From Syntrophorhabdaceae bacterium (GTDB lineage Bacteria > Desulfobacterota > Syntrophorhabdia > Syntrophorhabdales > Syntrophorhabdaceae): DNA of 49,084 nt. Position 1 is the first letter of the stretch. Every line of letters starts with the position of its first letter. Where the stretch lies: the NCBI GenBank assembly GCA_035541755.1, contig DATKMQ010000040.1, forward strand, positions 1 through 49,084. The letters run 5' to 3'. Both the position numbers and the translations under genes were made by a program. Positions 27,194 through 36,117 of the stretch are shown here, piece by piece. The notes under the pieces are model-generated. The model did no database searches. It was not told where the DNA came from and was given only the letters and a program-made list of their open reading frames with translations.

Positions 27194-28720
27194 CTACGCC
27201 TCTATTCTTGGAAAAATGGGGGCTATTTTGTCGATGGCGGAAAGATCAGGGGGAGTGAAGAACCGTGCTTCGTCATCAAAGATGGCCGATTCAATTGATT
27301 TTCCTATGCCTAAGGCGCTCCAGATCTGTTGGGACCTCGTGGGCATGAAAGGATAGAACAGAACGGCAACTATGCGCAGGCCGTTCCAGATATTGTAAAG
27401 GACCGTCTTGATGCGCGGATCGCCCTCTTTTGCGAGCCTCCAGGGCGCTTCGGAATCAATGTATTTGTTGAGAATCGAGACAATTTCGAAGGCGTTCTGC
27501 AAAGCCTTGTGGTACGAGAATACCTCCATCTCTTTCCGATACTCGTCGATGGCTTTCATAGCGGCATCCTCAACGTATTCGTCCATGCCGCCCTTTTTCT
27601 CGGGTTTCTGAATCCTGCCCCCCAAGAATTTTCCGATCATGGTGACGCTTCTGCTCGTCAGGTTTCCGAAGTCATTGGCCAGATCGCCGTTAATTCTGTG
27701 GACCACGGCTTGCTTTGAAAAATCGCCGTCAAGGCCAAAGGGCACTTCCCTGAAGAGGAAGAACCTGAATTCATCGACGCCGTACGTTTTCACGATTTCG
27801 CGAGGGTCAACGACATTGCCTAAGGATTTGGACATCTTTTGTCCCTCGATAGTCCACCAGCCGTGCGCGAAGATATGTCTGGGCGGGGTAAGGCCATAGG
27901 ACATGAGGAAGCTCGGCCAGTATACGGCATGAAACCTGAGGATGTCCTTGCCGATAAGATGAGCGTCGCAGGGCCAGTAGGCATTGAACGTCTCCATATC
28001 TTCAAGGAAACCGATGCCGGTCAGATAATTCGTCAGGGCGTCAAACCACACGTAGACTATGTGACGCTCGTTTCCGGGCACGGGAATTCCCCACTGAAAG
28101 CTCGTCCTGCTGACGCTCAAGTCCCTAAGCCCGCCCTTGACGAAACTTGCAACCTCGTTATATCTGATCTCCGGCAGGATGAAATTTTTCTGATGGTTGA
28201 GTAGATCAAGGAGGGGTTGAGTGTACTTTGAGAGTTTGAAAAAATAACTCTCTTCTTTCAATTTTTCGGGTTTTCTCAGACAGTCCGGACAGAGCCCGTC
28301 CTTGAGCTGCAACTCCGTATAGTATGCTTCGCAAGGAACACAATACCAGTCCTCGTATTCGCCAAGGTAGATATCACCTTTCTCAAGGACTTTCTCAAAT
28401 ACGTGCTGGACCACCTTTCTGTGACGTTCTTCGGTCGTCCTTATGAAACCGGTATTGGTAATATTGAGCGCATGCCAGAGATCGGTGAACCGGTGGACCA
28501 TGTTGTCTGCGTGCTCTTTGGGATGGATGTTGAGCGCCTGGGCGGCCTTCTCCACCTTCTGCCCGTGTTCATCCGTGCCTGTCAGGAAGAATACCCTGAA
28601 CCCTTGAAGGCGCCTGTACCGTGCCATTATGTCCGCTGCGATCGTGGTATATGCGTGGCCTATGTGGGGCACGTCATTGATATAGTAGATCGGGGTGGTG
28701 ATATAGTATTTTTTGTCCAT
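27194..28720 (-). CDS. metG: methionyl-tRNA synthetase
   Basis: This 508-residue class I synthetase charges tRNA-Met. The HIGH motif (HIGH, residues 19-22) and KMSKS motif (GQKMSKSLGNVVDP) are intact. A zinc-knuckle insertion reads CVPCEAYYTELQLKDGLCPD. The C-terminal EMAP-like tRNA-binding domain of longer forms is absent. The start is the ATG at 28720, with GGAG seven bases upstream; a TTG four codons earlier is unlikely. A gap of 138 bases with AT-rich promoter-like sequence separates it from ricT. Confidence 0.95.
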   Translation of the reverse strand: MDKKYYITTPIYYINDVPHIGHAYTTIAADIMARYRRLQGFRVFFLTGTDEHGQKVEKAAQALNIHPKEHADNMVHRFTDLWHALNITNTGFIRTTEERHRKVVQHVFEKVLEKGDIYLGEYEDWYCVPCEAYYTELQLKDGLCPDCLRKPEKLKEESYFFKLSKYTQPLLDLLNHQKNFILPEIRYNEVASFVKGGLRDLSVSRTSFQWGIPVPGNERHIVYVWFDALTNYLTGIGFLEDMETFNAYWPCDAHLIGKDILRFHAVYWPSFLMSYGLTPPRHIFAHGWWTIEGQKMSKSLGNVVDPREIVKTYGVDEFRFFLFREVPFGLDGDFSKQAVVHRINGDLANDFGNLTSRSVTMIGKFLGGRIQKPEKKGGMDEYVEDAAMKAIDEYRKEMEVFSYHKALQNAFEIVSILNKYIDSEAPWRLAKEGDPRIKTVLYNIWNGLRIVAVLFYPFMPTRSQQIWSALGIGKSIESAIFDDEARFFTPPDLSAIDKIAPIFPRIEA

Positions 28721-28858
28721 TGAGCACTCCAAATGAGCGTAACCAAATAGTGCTGTTGCAGGAACCAGATTAGGATATAATAACCGGTTGCCAAATTACA
28801 ATAACAAAAGACTTCGGATAATAGGCCACGCTTGGTAGTTGTTTTTGAATCGTCGCCT

Positions 28859-29695
28859 TCAGCGTTTTTTGTCCGCTTGCGGGTGATGAGGGGGCGCCGG
28901 TTTCTTCTCCTGGTCAGGATGAAGGGTTATGTCCTTGAGCGGCAGGGTCACCTCTTTGCCGTCGTCGAGGTGAACGGTGATGGTGGAATTCAGCGTGTTG
29001 TGTTTTACGACCTTGCCTTCCCCCTGGGGCACCACAACCCTTTTGCCGATTTTGGGGAACCCCTTCTTCCCGTCGACGTAGGTATCGTACTCATATGAAA
29101 GACAGCACATGAGCCTTCCGCATATGCCCGAAATCTTTGCGGGGTTGAGCGCCAGACTCTGCTCCTTCACCATCTTAATGGAGACAATAGAGAAGTTATT
29201 CAAAAACCTCCTGCAACAGACCGTGTTTCCGCAGTTCCCCAATCCCCCGATAATCTTCGCCTCATCCCGCACACCGACCTGTCTCAATTCGACCCTGACC
29301 TTGAATTCTTTTGCCAGTTCCTTGACAAGGTCTCTGAAGTCTACCCTGTTCTCCGCTATGAAATAAAAGAGAAGTTTACCCCCGCCAAAAAGGTACTCGG
29401 TGTTGAGGAGCTTCATGGGGAGGCCCATTTCCTGGATCTTCTGTCTGCAGAAGTCGAAGGCATAACGCTCCTTTTCCTTCAGGGCCTTATATTCCTTTAC
29501 CTCTTCCTCCGTCACCTTCCGCGTCATTTTCTTTAATCCTTCCCTGGAGGTCTCAACAGGTTCAGTAATGACTTTGCCGAGACAGGCCCCCTTATCCAGC
29601 TCGCTCACGACAAAATCGCCGATCCGCACATCACCTATTGCCTCGAGCTCGACTACGCCTGTCAGTCTATCTATGGCCACGTAACAGCTTTTCAT
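28859..29695 (-). CDS. ricT: PSP1-domain protein RicT (YaaT family)
   Basis: This 278-residue protein has the PSP1 C-terminal domain with a cysteine cluster, GGLGNCGNTVCCRRFLNNFS and GICGRLMCCLSYEYDTY. In Bacillus, RicT with RicA and RicF binds iron-sulfur clusters and directs RNase Y maturation of mRNAs. In this lineage the role is inferred. The C-terminal tail (about 255-278) is proline- and lysine-rich and probably disordered. It lies six bases after holB, matching the common tmk-holB-ricT-metG order. Confidence 0.9.
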   Translation of the reverse strand: MKSCYVAIDRLTGVVELEAIGDVRIGDFVVSELDKGACLGKVITEPVETSREGLKKMTRKVTEEEVKEYKALKEKERYAFDFCRQKIQEMGLPMKLLNTEYLFGGGKLLFYFIAENRVDFRDLVKELAKEFKVRVELRQVGVRDEAKIIGGLGNCGNTVCCRRFLNNFSIVSIKMVKEQSLALNPAKISGICGRLMCCLSYEYDTYVDGKKGFPKIGKRVVVPQGEGKVVKHNTLNSTITVHLDDGKEVTLPLKDITLHPDQEKKPAPPHHPQADKKR

Positions 29696-29701
29696 ACCGT
29701 C

Positions 29702-30688
29702 CTACCTCATAACCTGGAACAACAGGTTCTCAAATGCGAGCCACCTGTTTATATTATACCGCATAACGCGCGTGGTTTCCTGAATTCTTTGAAGTCTATC
29801 CTCAACCCATCTCACGTCCGGTCCCTGTCGGGACAGAAGCTCTTCCACATCCTTATTCACTAGTTTCCCGCGATCGCCGGTATGCTTGAGCACGAGAAGG
29901 TCCCGAAAGAGCGAAAGCAAGAAAGCGAGATACATGCCGAAGCCGCCCTCGGTGGCGGCAATCCTCTCTGTTATGAGAGACGCCCCGACAAAGTTCCTTC
30001 CTCCGCCGAGAATGAGTTCCGCGACCATGCGCCGCAAGTTCAGATTGTCGTCTTCGTTCCAGAAGAGTCCGCATCCGATACTTCCATAGGAAATATCGGC
30101 AAGAAGCTCAGCATGTCTCTCCTGAACCTGTTCTCCGGAAGCCGGCTTATTGTCGGTATACAGGTGTTGCACAAAGTATTGTTTCAATTGTTCCTTGAGA
30201 AGAGGGGTGAAGAATATCCTCGTGCATCGTGACCGTATGGTGAGAGGAATTTCCTTCTCGGCTGAGGTGACGAGAAAGAACACATTGAAAGGGGGCGGCT
30301 CTTCCAGGGTCTTTAGGAGGGCGTTAGCGGCCTCAGGGGTGAGTTTTTCCGCGCTATCAATAATGATGGCCCGCCTGTCACTCTCGTAAGGGTATTCGTA
30401 GATTTCCTTACTGAGCATCCTTGACCGGTCTATACCGATCGAACCCTGGCCCTCGATGGCGATGAGATCCGGATGGCTTCCGCGGGTGAGCTTAATGCAG
30501 GCGCGACATGTGCCGCAGGCCGAGTGGGTTTCACAGAACAGGTAGTTAACAAATTCGCGCGCAACCTGCTTCTTTCCGATCCCGTCCTGGCCGCAGAACA
30601 GAAAGGCATGCGCGATATTCTTGCGCTCAAGCATGGCCAAGAGAAGTCTCTTTTGCCTTTCATGGCCGATGATACGGTCAAATCCCAT
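29702..30688 (-). CDS. holB: DNA polymerase III delta-prime subunit
   Basis: This 328-residue clamp-loader subunit has a Walker A-like FCGQDGIGKKQVA near residue 31 and a zinc site CETHSACGTCRAC (residues 52-64). The SRC-type motif appears as TIRSRCTRIFF. The start is the ATG at 30688, giving MGFDRIIGHERQKRLLLAML. Longer in-frame starts lie inside tmk, which it overlaps by 11 bases. Confidence 0.93.
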   Translation of the reverse strand: MGFDRIIGHERQKRLLLAMLERKNIAHAFLFCGQDGIGKKQVAREFVNYLFCETHSACGTCRACIKLTRGSHPDLIAIEGQGSIGIDRSRMLSKEIYEYPYESDRRAIIIDSAEKLTPEAANALLKTLEEPPPFNVFFLVTSAEKEIPLTIRSRCTRIFFTPLLKEQLKQYFVQHLYTDNKPASGEQVQERHAELLADISYGSIGCGLFWNEDDNLNLRRMVAELILGGGRNFVGASLITERIAATEGGFGMYLAFLLSLFRDLLVLKHTGDRGKLVNKDVEELLSRQGPDVRWVEDRLQRIQETTRVMRYNINRWLAFENLLFQVMR

Positions 30689-31298
30689 AGGTTGTAAAAA
30701 GCTCCTCCACTTTCTTTCTAATGGCCATCTGTATGGTATTTTTATCGAGCGTGCCCTTGATGACAAAGAAACGCTTTGGATCTTCTTTAGAGAGTTTCTC
30801 ATAAGCCTTCCGTATCTTTCTGTGGAACGAAAGGTCCTCTTTTTCGAACCTGTCCATGGATGCTGCCCGCGCTTTTCTGCCGAGCCCCTCTTTTACCGGA
30901 CAGTCGAGCAGGATCGTGAGATTGGGTCGGATGCCTTTCGTAACGAACCGATTGAGCGTCTCAATGATACCGAGATCGATGCCCCTGCCATAGCCCTGGT
31001 ATGCATATGAAGCATCGACGAACCGGTCACAGAGAACGATTTTGTGTTCCTTGAGGGCAGGTCTGATCAGTTGTTCCACGTGTTGCGCCCTCATGGCCAT
31101 GAATACGAGAAGTTCAGAAAGAGGATAAACCTCCATATGCTCGTGGAGAAAGACTTTCCTCAATATTTCACCGAACGGTGTACCGCCAGGTTCGCGGGTC
31201 TTGATGACCTTTTTCTTTTTGCCTATCAGATAGTTATACAGGAGTTCTATCTGCGTGGTTTTACCGCTTCCTTCAATACCTTCAAACGTGATCAGCAT
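30678..31298 (-). CDS. tmk: thymidylate kinase
   Basis: This 206-residue enzyme phosphorylates dTMP to dTDP. The P-loop is FEGIEGSGKTTQIELL near residue 5. The DRxxxSxxAYQ motif appears as CDRFVDASYAYQGYGRGI, and TREPGGTPFGE is the dTMP-binding segment. The LID region is EGLGRKARAASMDRFEKED. It overlaps holB and begins 155 bases after efp; GACGTC-centred inverted repeats lie in that gap. Confidence 0.95.
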   Translation of the reverse strand: MLITFEGIEGSGKTTQIELLYNYLIGKKKKVIKTREPGGTPFGEILRKVFLHEHMEVYPLSELLVFMAMRAQHVEQLIRPALKEHKIVLCDRFVDASYAYQGYGRGIDLGIIETLNRFVTKGIRPNLTILLDCPVKEGLGRKARAASMDRFEKEDLSFHRKIRKAYEKLSKEDPKRFFVIKGTLDKNTIQMAIRKKVEELFTTYGI

Positions 31299-31453
31299 GA
31301 AACCCTCTTGGATGGAATGATGAGTATCGTATATACAACCCGGACGGATATGGACGAGACGTCATCGTCTCACCTGCTCGGATTCGTTATGACCTGAGCG
31401 CATCGCGCGTAAGGTTGTAGGTGACTTCATTTGTCCTTGTTTCAATTTTCCTT

Positions 31454-32020
31454 CTACTTGAGAACCCTGTCCATGTAATCGCCGGTCCTCGTATCGATGC
31501 GGACCGTATCACCCTCTTCAACGAACAGGGGGACCTGTATGGTGTACCCTGTTTCCAGAACCGCTGGTTTCGTGGCATTCTGAGCGGTGTCACCCTTTAC
31601 CCCGGGCTCGGCCTGCACAATGCGCAGCTCGACGAAATTCTGTATGTCTACGCCCAGTGTCCTTCCCTGGTAAAAAAGGATTGTTGCGACCATGCCTTCT
31701 TTCAAATAGTTCTTGGCGTCGCCTAAGCTCTTTTCGTCGATGAAGAGCTGGTCGTAGGTATTCTGGTCCATGAAGTGGTAGTTGACGTCTTCCTTATAGA
31801 GGAACTGCATGGCTTTTTCCTCCATCTCAGGGACTTCCGCCTTGTCGCCGGAACGATACGTTCTATCAAGTACGTTACCCGAGACGAGGCTTTTGAGACG
31901 TGTTCTCACAAAGGCTCCGCCCTTTCCTGGTTTCACATGCTGAAAATCAACGATCACAAAAGGTTCGTTGTCGACCAATATTCTCAAACCTTTTCTGAAT
32001 TCCGATGTACTGACAATCAT
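31454..32020 (-). CDS. efp: elongation factor P
   Basis: This 188-residue protein rescues ribosomes stalled at polyproline. Three beta-barrel domains are seen, with the tip loop HVKPGKGGAFVRTRLKS carrying the lysine that is modified in EpmA-containing bacteria. No modification enzyme is present in the window. The start is the ATG at 32020 with GGAGGAAAGA directly upstream; the frame extends farther but overlaps pepQ. It follows pepQ by 58 bases, a frequent pairing. Confidence 0.95.
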   Translation of the reverse strand: MIVSTSEFRKGLRILVDNEPFVIVDFQHVKPGKGGAFVRTRLKSLVSGNVLDRTYRSGDKAEVPEMEEKAMQFLYKEDVNYHFMDQNTYDQLFIDEKSLGDAKNYLKEGMVATILFYQGRTLGVDIQNFVELRIVQAEPGVKGDTAQNATKPAVLETGYTIQVPLFVEEGDTVRIDTRTGDYMDRVLK

Positions 32021-32078
32021 TCTTTCCTCCTGCTTTAAATTCTGTCCGGCATGCGCATCCGCCGGATCACGTTTATCT

Positions 32079-33146
32079 CTAAATGATGAAGAGATCCTTC
32101 CGAAGACGGGTGAGGACGCTTGCACCTTCTTCGGTAATAAGGACCATGTCTTCGAGCCTTACCCCGCCGATATTCGGCAGGTAGATACCCGGTTCTATGG
32201 TGACGATCATATTTTCCTCGAGGAGGCCTTGGGAGTTACTGGATATGGTCGGGGCTTCATGGACGGCGATGCCGACCCCATGACCCACGCCGTGCCGGAA
32301 AAATTCTCCGTATCCTTTTTCTCCGATATATCCCCTAACAATAGCGTCAAGGTCTTTTATGGCCACCCCCGCTTTCGCGTGCGCGAGCCCGAGCCTTCTC
32401 GCCTCGTCGACGATCGTATAAATTGCCCCGATCTCTTCCTTAGGTGGCCCCATGAGCACCGTGCATGTTTCGTCGCTGCAATACCCGTTTACCTGGACAC
32501 CGAAATCGATGATAACCGCGTCGCCCAGTGCTATGGGTCTGTCTGACGGTTCTGCGTGCGGAAGAGCCGATCGCGGCCCTGATGCCACGATGGTCTGAAA
32601 TGCCGCGTTATCAGCCCCCAATCTTCGCATGGCATAATCGAGGTCGCTCGCGACCTCCTTTTCCGTTCTGCCGGGCACGATCCTTTCTAAAACTTCGGTG
32701 AACGAATCCGTCGCGATCGTTATTGCATTAACCATCGCGTTTATTTCATCCGGTTCCTTAATCTGTCTAATCTCTTCTATGGAGTTTTCAAGCGGAATGA
32801 GCGACACATCGGGCAGCATTTCCTTTAAGAGTTGGTAAAGGTTGTAGGGCACATGGAAACTGTCGAAGCCCATCCGCTGAATGCCGTATTTCTGACAGAT
32901 ATCGAGGAAGACGTTCTGTTTTTGTCTGACCTCGACGACCTGAATACCCCTGGTTGCCTCTTTTGCGTGGGTAATGTAGCGAAAATCGGTGAGAAGGATA
33001 ACATCTCCCTTGGTAACGACAAGCGTGCCCTCGGAACCCCTGAACCCCGTGAGGTAAAAGATATTGTCCATACCCTTGAGCACACATGCATCGAGACCTG
33101 CCTCCCCGATGACGTGGAGCACTTTTTCAATCCGGTTTTCTCGCAT
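32079..33146 (-). CDS. pepQ: M24 family Xaa-Pro aminopeptidase
   Basis: This 355-residue metallopeptidase removes the N-terminal residue before proline or cleaves X-Pro dipeptides. The C-terminal pita-bread fold has the metal ligands in IDFGVQVNGYCSDETCT, GHGVGIAVHEAP, MIVTIEPGIY and GVRLEDMVLI. The N-terminal creatinase-like domain covers about residues 1-125. It precedes efp, as in many bacteria. Aminopeptidase P and prolidase cannot be separated by sequence alone, so the symbol is approximate. Confidence 0.9.
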   Translation of the reverse strand: MRENRIEKVLHVIGEAGLDACVLKGMDNIFYLTGFRGSEGTLVVTKGDVILLTDFRYITHAKEATRGIQVVEVRQKQNVFLDICQKYGIQRMGFDSFHVPYNLYQLLKEMLPDVSLIPLENSIEEIRQIKEPDEINAMVNAITIATDSFTEVLERIVPGRTEKEVASDLDYAMRRLGADNAAFQTIVASGPRSALPHAEPSDRPIALGDAVIIDFGVQVNGYCSDETCTVLMGPPKEEIGAIYTIVDEARRLGLAHAKAGVAIKDLDAIVRGYIGEKGYGEFFRHGVGHGVGIAVHEAPTISSNSQGLLEENMIVTIEPGIYLPNIGGVRLEDMVLITEEGASVLTRLRKDLFII

Positions 33147-33194
33147 CCTCTGCTACCGCGCCTTCTCGACTGAGATTATATTCAATACGAAGCC

Positions 33195-33365
33195 CTACCT
33201 CTTTGCCTTCAGATCTTTTTTCAGTAAGGCGATTTGTTTCTTATAAAAATCGTTGTGAGGCTCTTTCTTGAAAAGTTCCTTATATATCTCCAATGCCTGC
33301 TCTACGTAGCCCTGGTCCAGATAAATCTTTGCCAGGGTGGCCGATATAATCCCGGGTTTTTCCAT
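33195..33365 (-). CDS. small single-TPR protein
   Basis: This 56-residue frame begins at the ATG at 33365 with CCCCTGT just upstream. ISATLAKIYLDQGYVEQALE followed by IYKELFKKEPHNDFY matches one tetratricopeptide hairpin, and a basic helix (KKQIALLKKDLKAKR) follows. It ends 48 bases before pepQ on the same strand and probably shares its transcript. A clear repeat motif in-frame, though short, argues for a real gene; partner and function are unknown. Confidence 0.7.
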   Translation of the reverse strand: MEKPGIISATLAKIYLDQGYVEQALEIYKELFKKEPHNDFYKKQIALLKKDLKAKR

Positions 33366-33477
33366 ACAGGGGATAGTTAAATGAATCTCTCGCCAAAAAT
33401 CAAGCTAAATCGTATAATATCGGCCTTTTATCGTGCAATCGCTGGCGTACGCATAAGCCTTTCCAAGTCGAGGAGAG

Positions 33478-34206
33478 CTACCCCGTGAGCTGCCGCACTT
33501 CGTAGAAGAGATCGCAGGCCACACTGGCGATGATAACCATTTGAAGACCTGTATTCCTCATGATGGCTTTGGCCACCTCGATGGGGCTTTCTCGCTTAAT
33601 CAAGGCGTCGTACTTATTGAGCACGAAGAGGCAATGTGCTTTTTGCACGTTCTTAAGCATGCTCTCGTTTGTGAGAAGCATCGCAAAGATATCCGGCGAG
33701 ACTATCCCGTCCCCCGTCCTCCCGCCTTCTTTCTCGAACAGTTCCCACCTGAAGACCTTCTCCCGCACGGGGCCAAAGAAACCGTCAAGACCGGCTACCA
33801 CGAAAACCAATTCGGAGAAAGGTGGTATCACGGGTTCATGGGAGGCAGGGTATTTAAGAGGTCTGCCTTTTGCCCCGTCTGCTTCTATGAGAATCGTATC
33901 GAAGCTCCCACCCAGTTCGAGAAGATCCTCAAAATCCAATGCGGTGAGTTTCTCGTTTTCAAGGGTCTTTCCGATCCGAACCACGCCGCCCTGCGTGGCC
34001 GTGTTCAGGGAGCCTTTTGAAAGGAGTCTGTACGGCTCGCGAGCGTATATCTTTGTCGTGGTCGTAATCGCAGCCTTTCTGTGTTGCGATGCGACCCGGG
34101 CGGCCAGATATTCCATGAGGGAAGTTTTACCCCCGGCCCCCACCAGGGCGATATATTTCTTGTCTGCGATGTGGCGTAAAGGGTCAATCTTTTGAATATG
34201 CCACAT
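33478..34206 (-). CDS. yqeC: selenium cofactor biosynthesis protein YqeC
   Basis: This 242-residue protein has an N-terminal P-loop, ALVGAGGKTSLMEYLAARVA (about residues 20-39), then TTTTKIYA and LIEADGAKGRPLKYPASHEP, the signatures of the YqeC family. YqeC is linked to labile selenium cofactor in molybdenum hydroxylases such as xanthine dehydrogenase. No such hydroxylase is in the window. Its start overlaps the DUF2007 gene by 23 bases, and it is last in the rplC-led unit. Confidence 0.85.
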   Translation of the reverse strand: MWHIQKIDPLRHIADKKYIALVGAGGKTSLMEYLAARVASQHRKAAITTTTKIYAREPYRLLSKGSLNTATQGGVVRIGKTLENEKLTALDFEDLLELGGSFDTILIEADGAKGRPLKYPASHEPVIPPFSELVFVVAGLDGFFGPVREKVFRWELFEKEGGRTGDGIVSPDIFAMLLTNESMLKNVQKAHCLFVLNKYDALIKRESPIEVAKAIMRNTGLQMVIIASVACDLFYEVRQLTG

Positions 34207-34438
34207 AGGGAAGGCGTTTGATACGTTCGACTATTTCAAGAACCCGCTTTTTGTTCTCTTCTTCCACGAAGAGCGTCGCGTAGCCTTTTTGGAGAATAAA
34301 AAGGCCGTCATAGGCGGTATCCTTGTGTTCTTTGATGCTACAGGCTATGTTCTCTTTTTCGAGAGCATCTTTGATCATGTCCATTTCAAAGATGCTCTCG
34401 ATGGTATGAATCTTTACCCATTTATTTGACGGACTCAT
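34184..34438 (-). CDS. DUF2007-type putative signal-transducing protein
   Basis: This 84-residue protein has the pattern of DUF2007: WVKIHTIESIFEMDMIKDAL then LEKENIACSIKEHKD, a ferredoxin-like fold that looks like a PII-related sensor. FVEEENKKRVLEIVERI forms the last helix. The start is the ATG at 34438, overlapping the lipoprotein gene by 17 bases. The function is unknown. Confidence 0.75.
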   Translation of the reverse strand: MSPSNKWVKIHTIESIFEMDMIKDALEKENIACSIKEHKDTAYDGLFILQKGYATLFVEEENKKRVLEIVERIKRLPYVAYSKD

Positions 34439-34883
34439 TTGGTGTCTGGACTGAGCCCCTGTCGCTTGGTCCAATCCAAATTTCCACCTCCGTCGTCCCA
34501 AAGGCTGCGCGAGACATCTTGATATTGCATGTCTTGTCTTCTTTTACGTAATTCAGCACAACGTCTTTGTATCGAAAACTATTGATGTATTTCCATCCGT
34601 TCTTGGGCATGTTTATCTTGAAATAGTTCTCGAGGGATTGGAATTCGACGTTCCCGCTCAGGAAGAGCACACCGGCCCTGAACGTGGGAGTTTCATAGAC
34701 GAAGCTCTTCTCGCTCACGATAGTGAGTTCCTTGGGCACAGGTACATCAGGAAAGCCGTAAAACACCTGATTGGGTCCTTCCTGCCTCGGCGGGGCAGCG
34801 TTCTCGGCGCCTCCCTTCTGAAAATACGCACACCCGGAACAGAGCAATAGAATGACAAAAAGCAGAACGATAGATTTCCTCAT
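34422..34883 (-). CDS. putative lipoprotein of unknown function
   Basis: This 153-residue protein has a signal peptide MRKSIVLLFVILLLCSGC with lipobox CSGC and Cys18. The mature part begins disordered and continues VPVPKELTIVSEKSFVYETP, FLSGNVEFQSLENYFKINMP and NGWKYINSFRYKDVVLNYVK. That looks like a small alpha/beta domain repeated in delta-proteobacterial lipoproteins, but I cannot name the family. Its ATG overlaps the folE2 stop (ATGA), so it is coupled to that gene. Confidence 0.82.
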   Translation of the reverse strand: MRKSIVLLFVILLLCSGCAYFQKGGAENAAPPRQEGPNQVFYGFPDVPVPKELTIVSEKSFVYETPTFRAGVLFLSGNVEFQSLENYFKINMPKNGWKYINSFRYKDVVLNYVKEDKTCNIKMSRAAFGTTEVEIWIGPSDRGSVQTPNESVK

Positions 34884-35698
34884 ACACTCCCTCCCTTGTT
34901 ATTTCTTTCAAGATACGCATAGGCGCTGTGGTTATGGATACTCTCAAAATTTTCGGCCTCAACGGCGAACCACTCGATATTCGTATCTTTTGAAAACGTA
35001 TCGGCTATGTCCCTCACGACGTCCTCGACGAATTTAGGGTTTTCGTAGGCCTTTTCCGTGATGAACTTTTCATCTTCCCTTTTGAGAATAGAGTATATAT
35101 CACTACTGGCACATTTTTCTATAGTATTTATTATATCTTCTATCCAGAAGAGCCGCTTAGCCCTCAGGTTTGTTTTCACCACGCCACGCTGGTTATGCGC
35201 TCCATACTTGCTTATTTCTTTGGAGCAGGGACACAGCGTGTTGATAGGCACCGACACGGAGACAACAAATTCCTTCATAACGTCTTGATTATCCATGGAG
35301 CCCCAGAATCCGCACTCATATTCCATATAGCTCTGGGTTTTTGATACGGGGGCTTCCTTCTTGATGAAATAGGGGAATTTGACGATTATGTAAGCCGATT
35401 CCGCATCCAGTCTTCTTTTCAGCTCTTTCAAAATATCGGGGAAATTCTTCATGTTGATCATGTTCTTGTTCTCGTGGAGGATCTCAACGAATCTGCTCAT
35501 ATGAGTCCCTCTGTAATGATGCGGAAGGTTGACGTACATATCGATGGTCGCAATAGTGTGCTGGGTACCGTTTGCCTTGTCGAGCACGATGATCGGATAT
35601 TTTACGTTCTTGACCCCCACCTTATCGATCTCGATTTCCCGATCGTCAGGCATGCTCTGCACGTCGGCCATCTTTGCTTTATCGCTCATAAGCGGCAT
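34880..35698 (-). CDS. folE2: GTP cyclohydrolase I, type 2 (FolE2)
   Basis: This 272-residue enzyme of the FolE2/MptA family converts GTP to 7,8-dihydroneopterin triphosphate. The conserved TLCPCSKEISKYGAHNQRGV carries the active-site cysteine. VKNVKYPIIVLDKANGTQHT and MSRFVEILHENK are further family motifs. I start at the ATG at 35698 (MPLMSDKAKMADVQSMPDDR); ATG 35689 is also possible. It overlaps the end of queD. Paired with QueD it more likely feeds 7-deazaguanine than folate synthesis. Confidence 0.92.
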   Translation of the reverse strand: MPLMSDKAKMADVQSMPDDREIEIDKVGVKNVKYPIIVLDKANGTQHTIATIDMYVNLPHHYRGTHMSRFVEILHENKNMINMKNFPDILKELKRRLDAESAYIIVKFPYFIKKEAPVSKTQSYMEYECGFWGSMDNQDVMKEFVVSVSVPINTLCPCSKEISKYGAHNQRGVVKTNLRAKRLFWIEDIINTIEKCASSDIYSILKREDEKFITEKAYENPKFVEDVVRDIADTFSKDTNIEWFAVEAENFESIHNHSAYAYLERNNKGGSV

Positions 35699-36047
35699 AC
35701 GCCTTGTCCGATTCCCAGACCCGTACCTCTTTGAGTGAGACGCCGGTTGTCTTGATCTTTTTTTCCATCTGTCCGTGTATGTACATGGCGATATATTCTG
35801 CTGAGCTTGCCTTCTCGGAAAAGAAAGGTATCTCGTTGAGATACTTATGATCGAGTAGAGCGAGCACCTGTCGTAAGTTATCCTTGAGAATTTTGAAATC
35901 GATGAGCAGCCCGTCCGCGCCGAGCGTCTCTCCCGAGAAGAAAGCCTCGACAAGGAAATTATGGCCGTGGAGTTCCTCGCACTGTCCTTTGTACCCCACG
36001 AGCCTGTGCGCGGCCGCGAAGCTATCCTTAACACATAGGGTAAACAT
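35679..36047 (-). CDS. queD: 6-carboxytetrahydropterin synthase QueD
   Basis: This 122-residue enzyme turns dihydroneopterin triphosphate into 6-carboxytetrahydropterin for queuosine. Zinc-binding histidines are in SFAAAHRLVGYKGQCEELHG and HN, the catalytic cysteine precedes HGH, and LLDHKYLNE and VRVWES complete the active site. The start is the ATG at 36047, giving MFTLCVKDSFAAAH; longer frames run into rplC. It lies 70 bases after rplC. Confidence 0.92.
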   Translation of the reverse strand: MFTLCVKDSFAAAHRLVGYKGQCEELHGHNFLVEAFFSGETLGADGLLIDFKILKDNLRQVLALLDHKYLNEIPFFSEKASSAEYIAMYIHGQMEKKIKTTGVSLKEVRVWESDKAYAAYER

Positions 36048-36117
36048 ACGATACTCTATAGTCTGGATTGGGATAAAGTCAATAGATAAGGGAAGACGCC
36101 CTCTCCTCGATACGCGA

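Noticed and set aside
33412-33417. Perfect TATAAT on the plus strand near 33412
   Set aside because: No plus-strand gene lies downstream and the -35 region is poor, so it is probably chance in AT-rich spacer.
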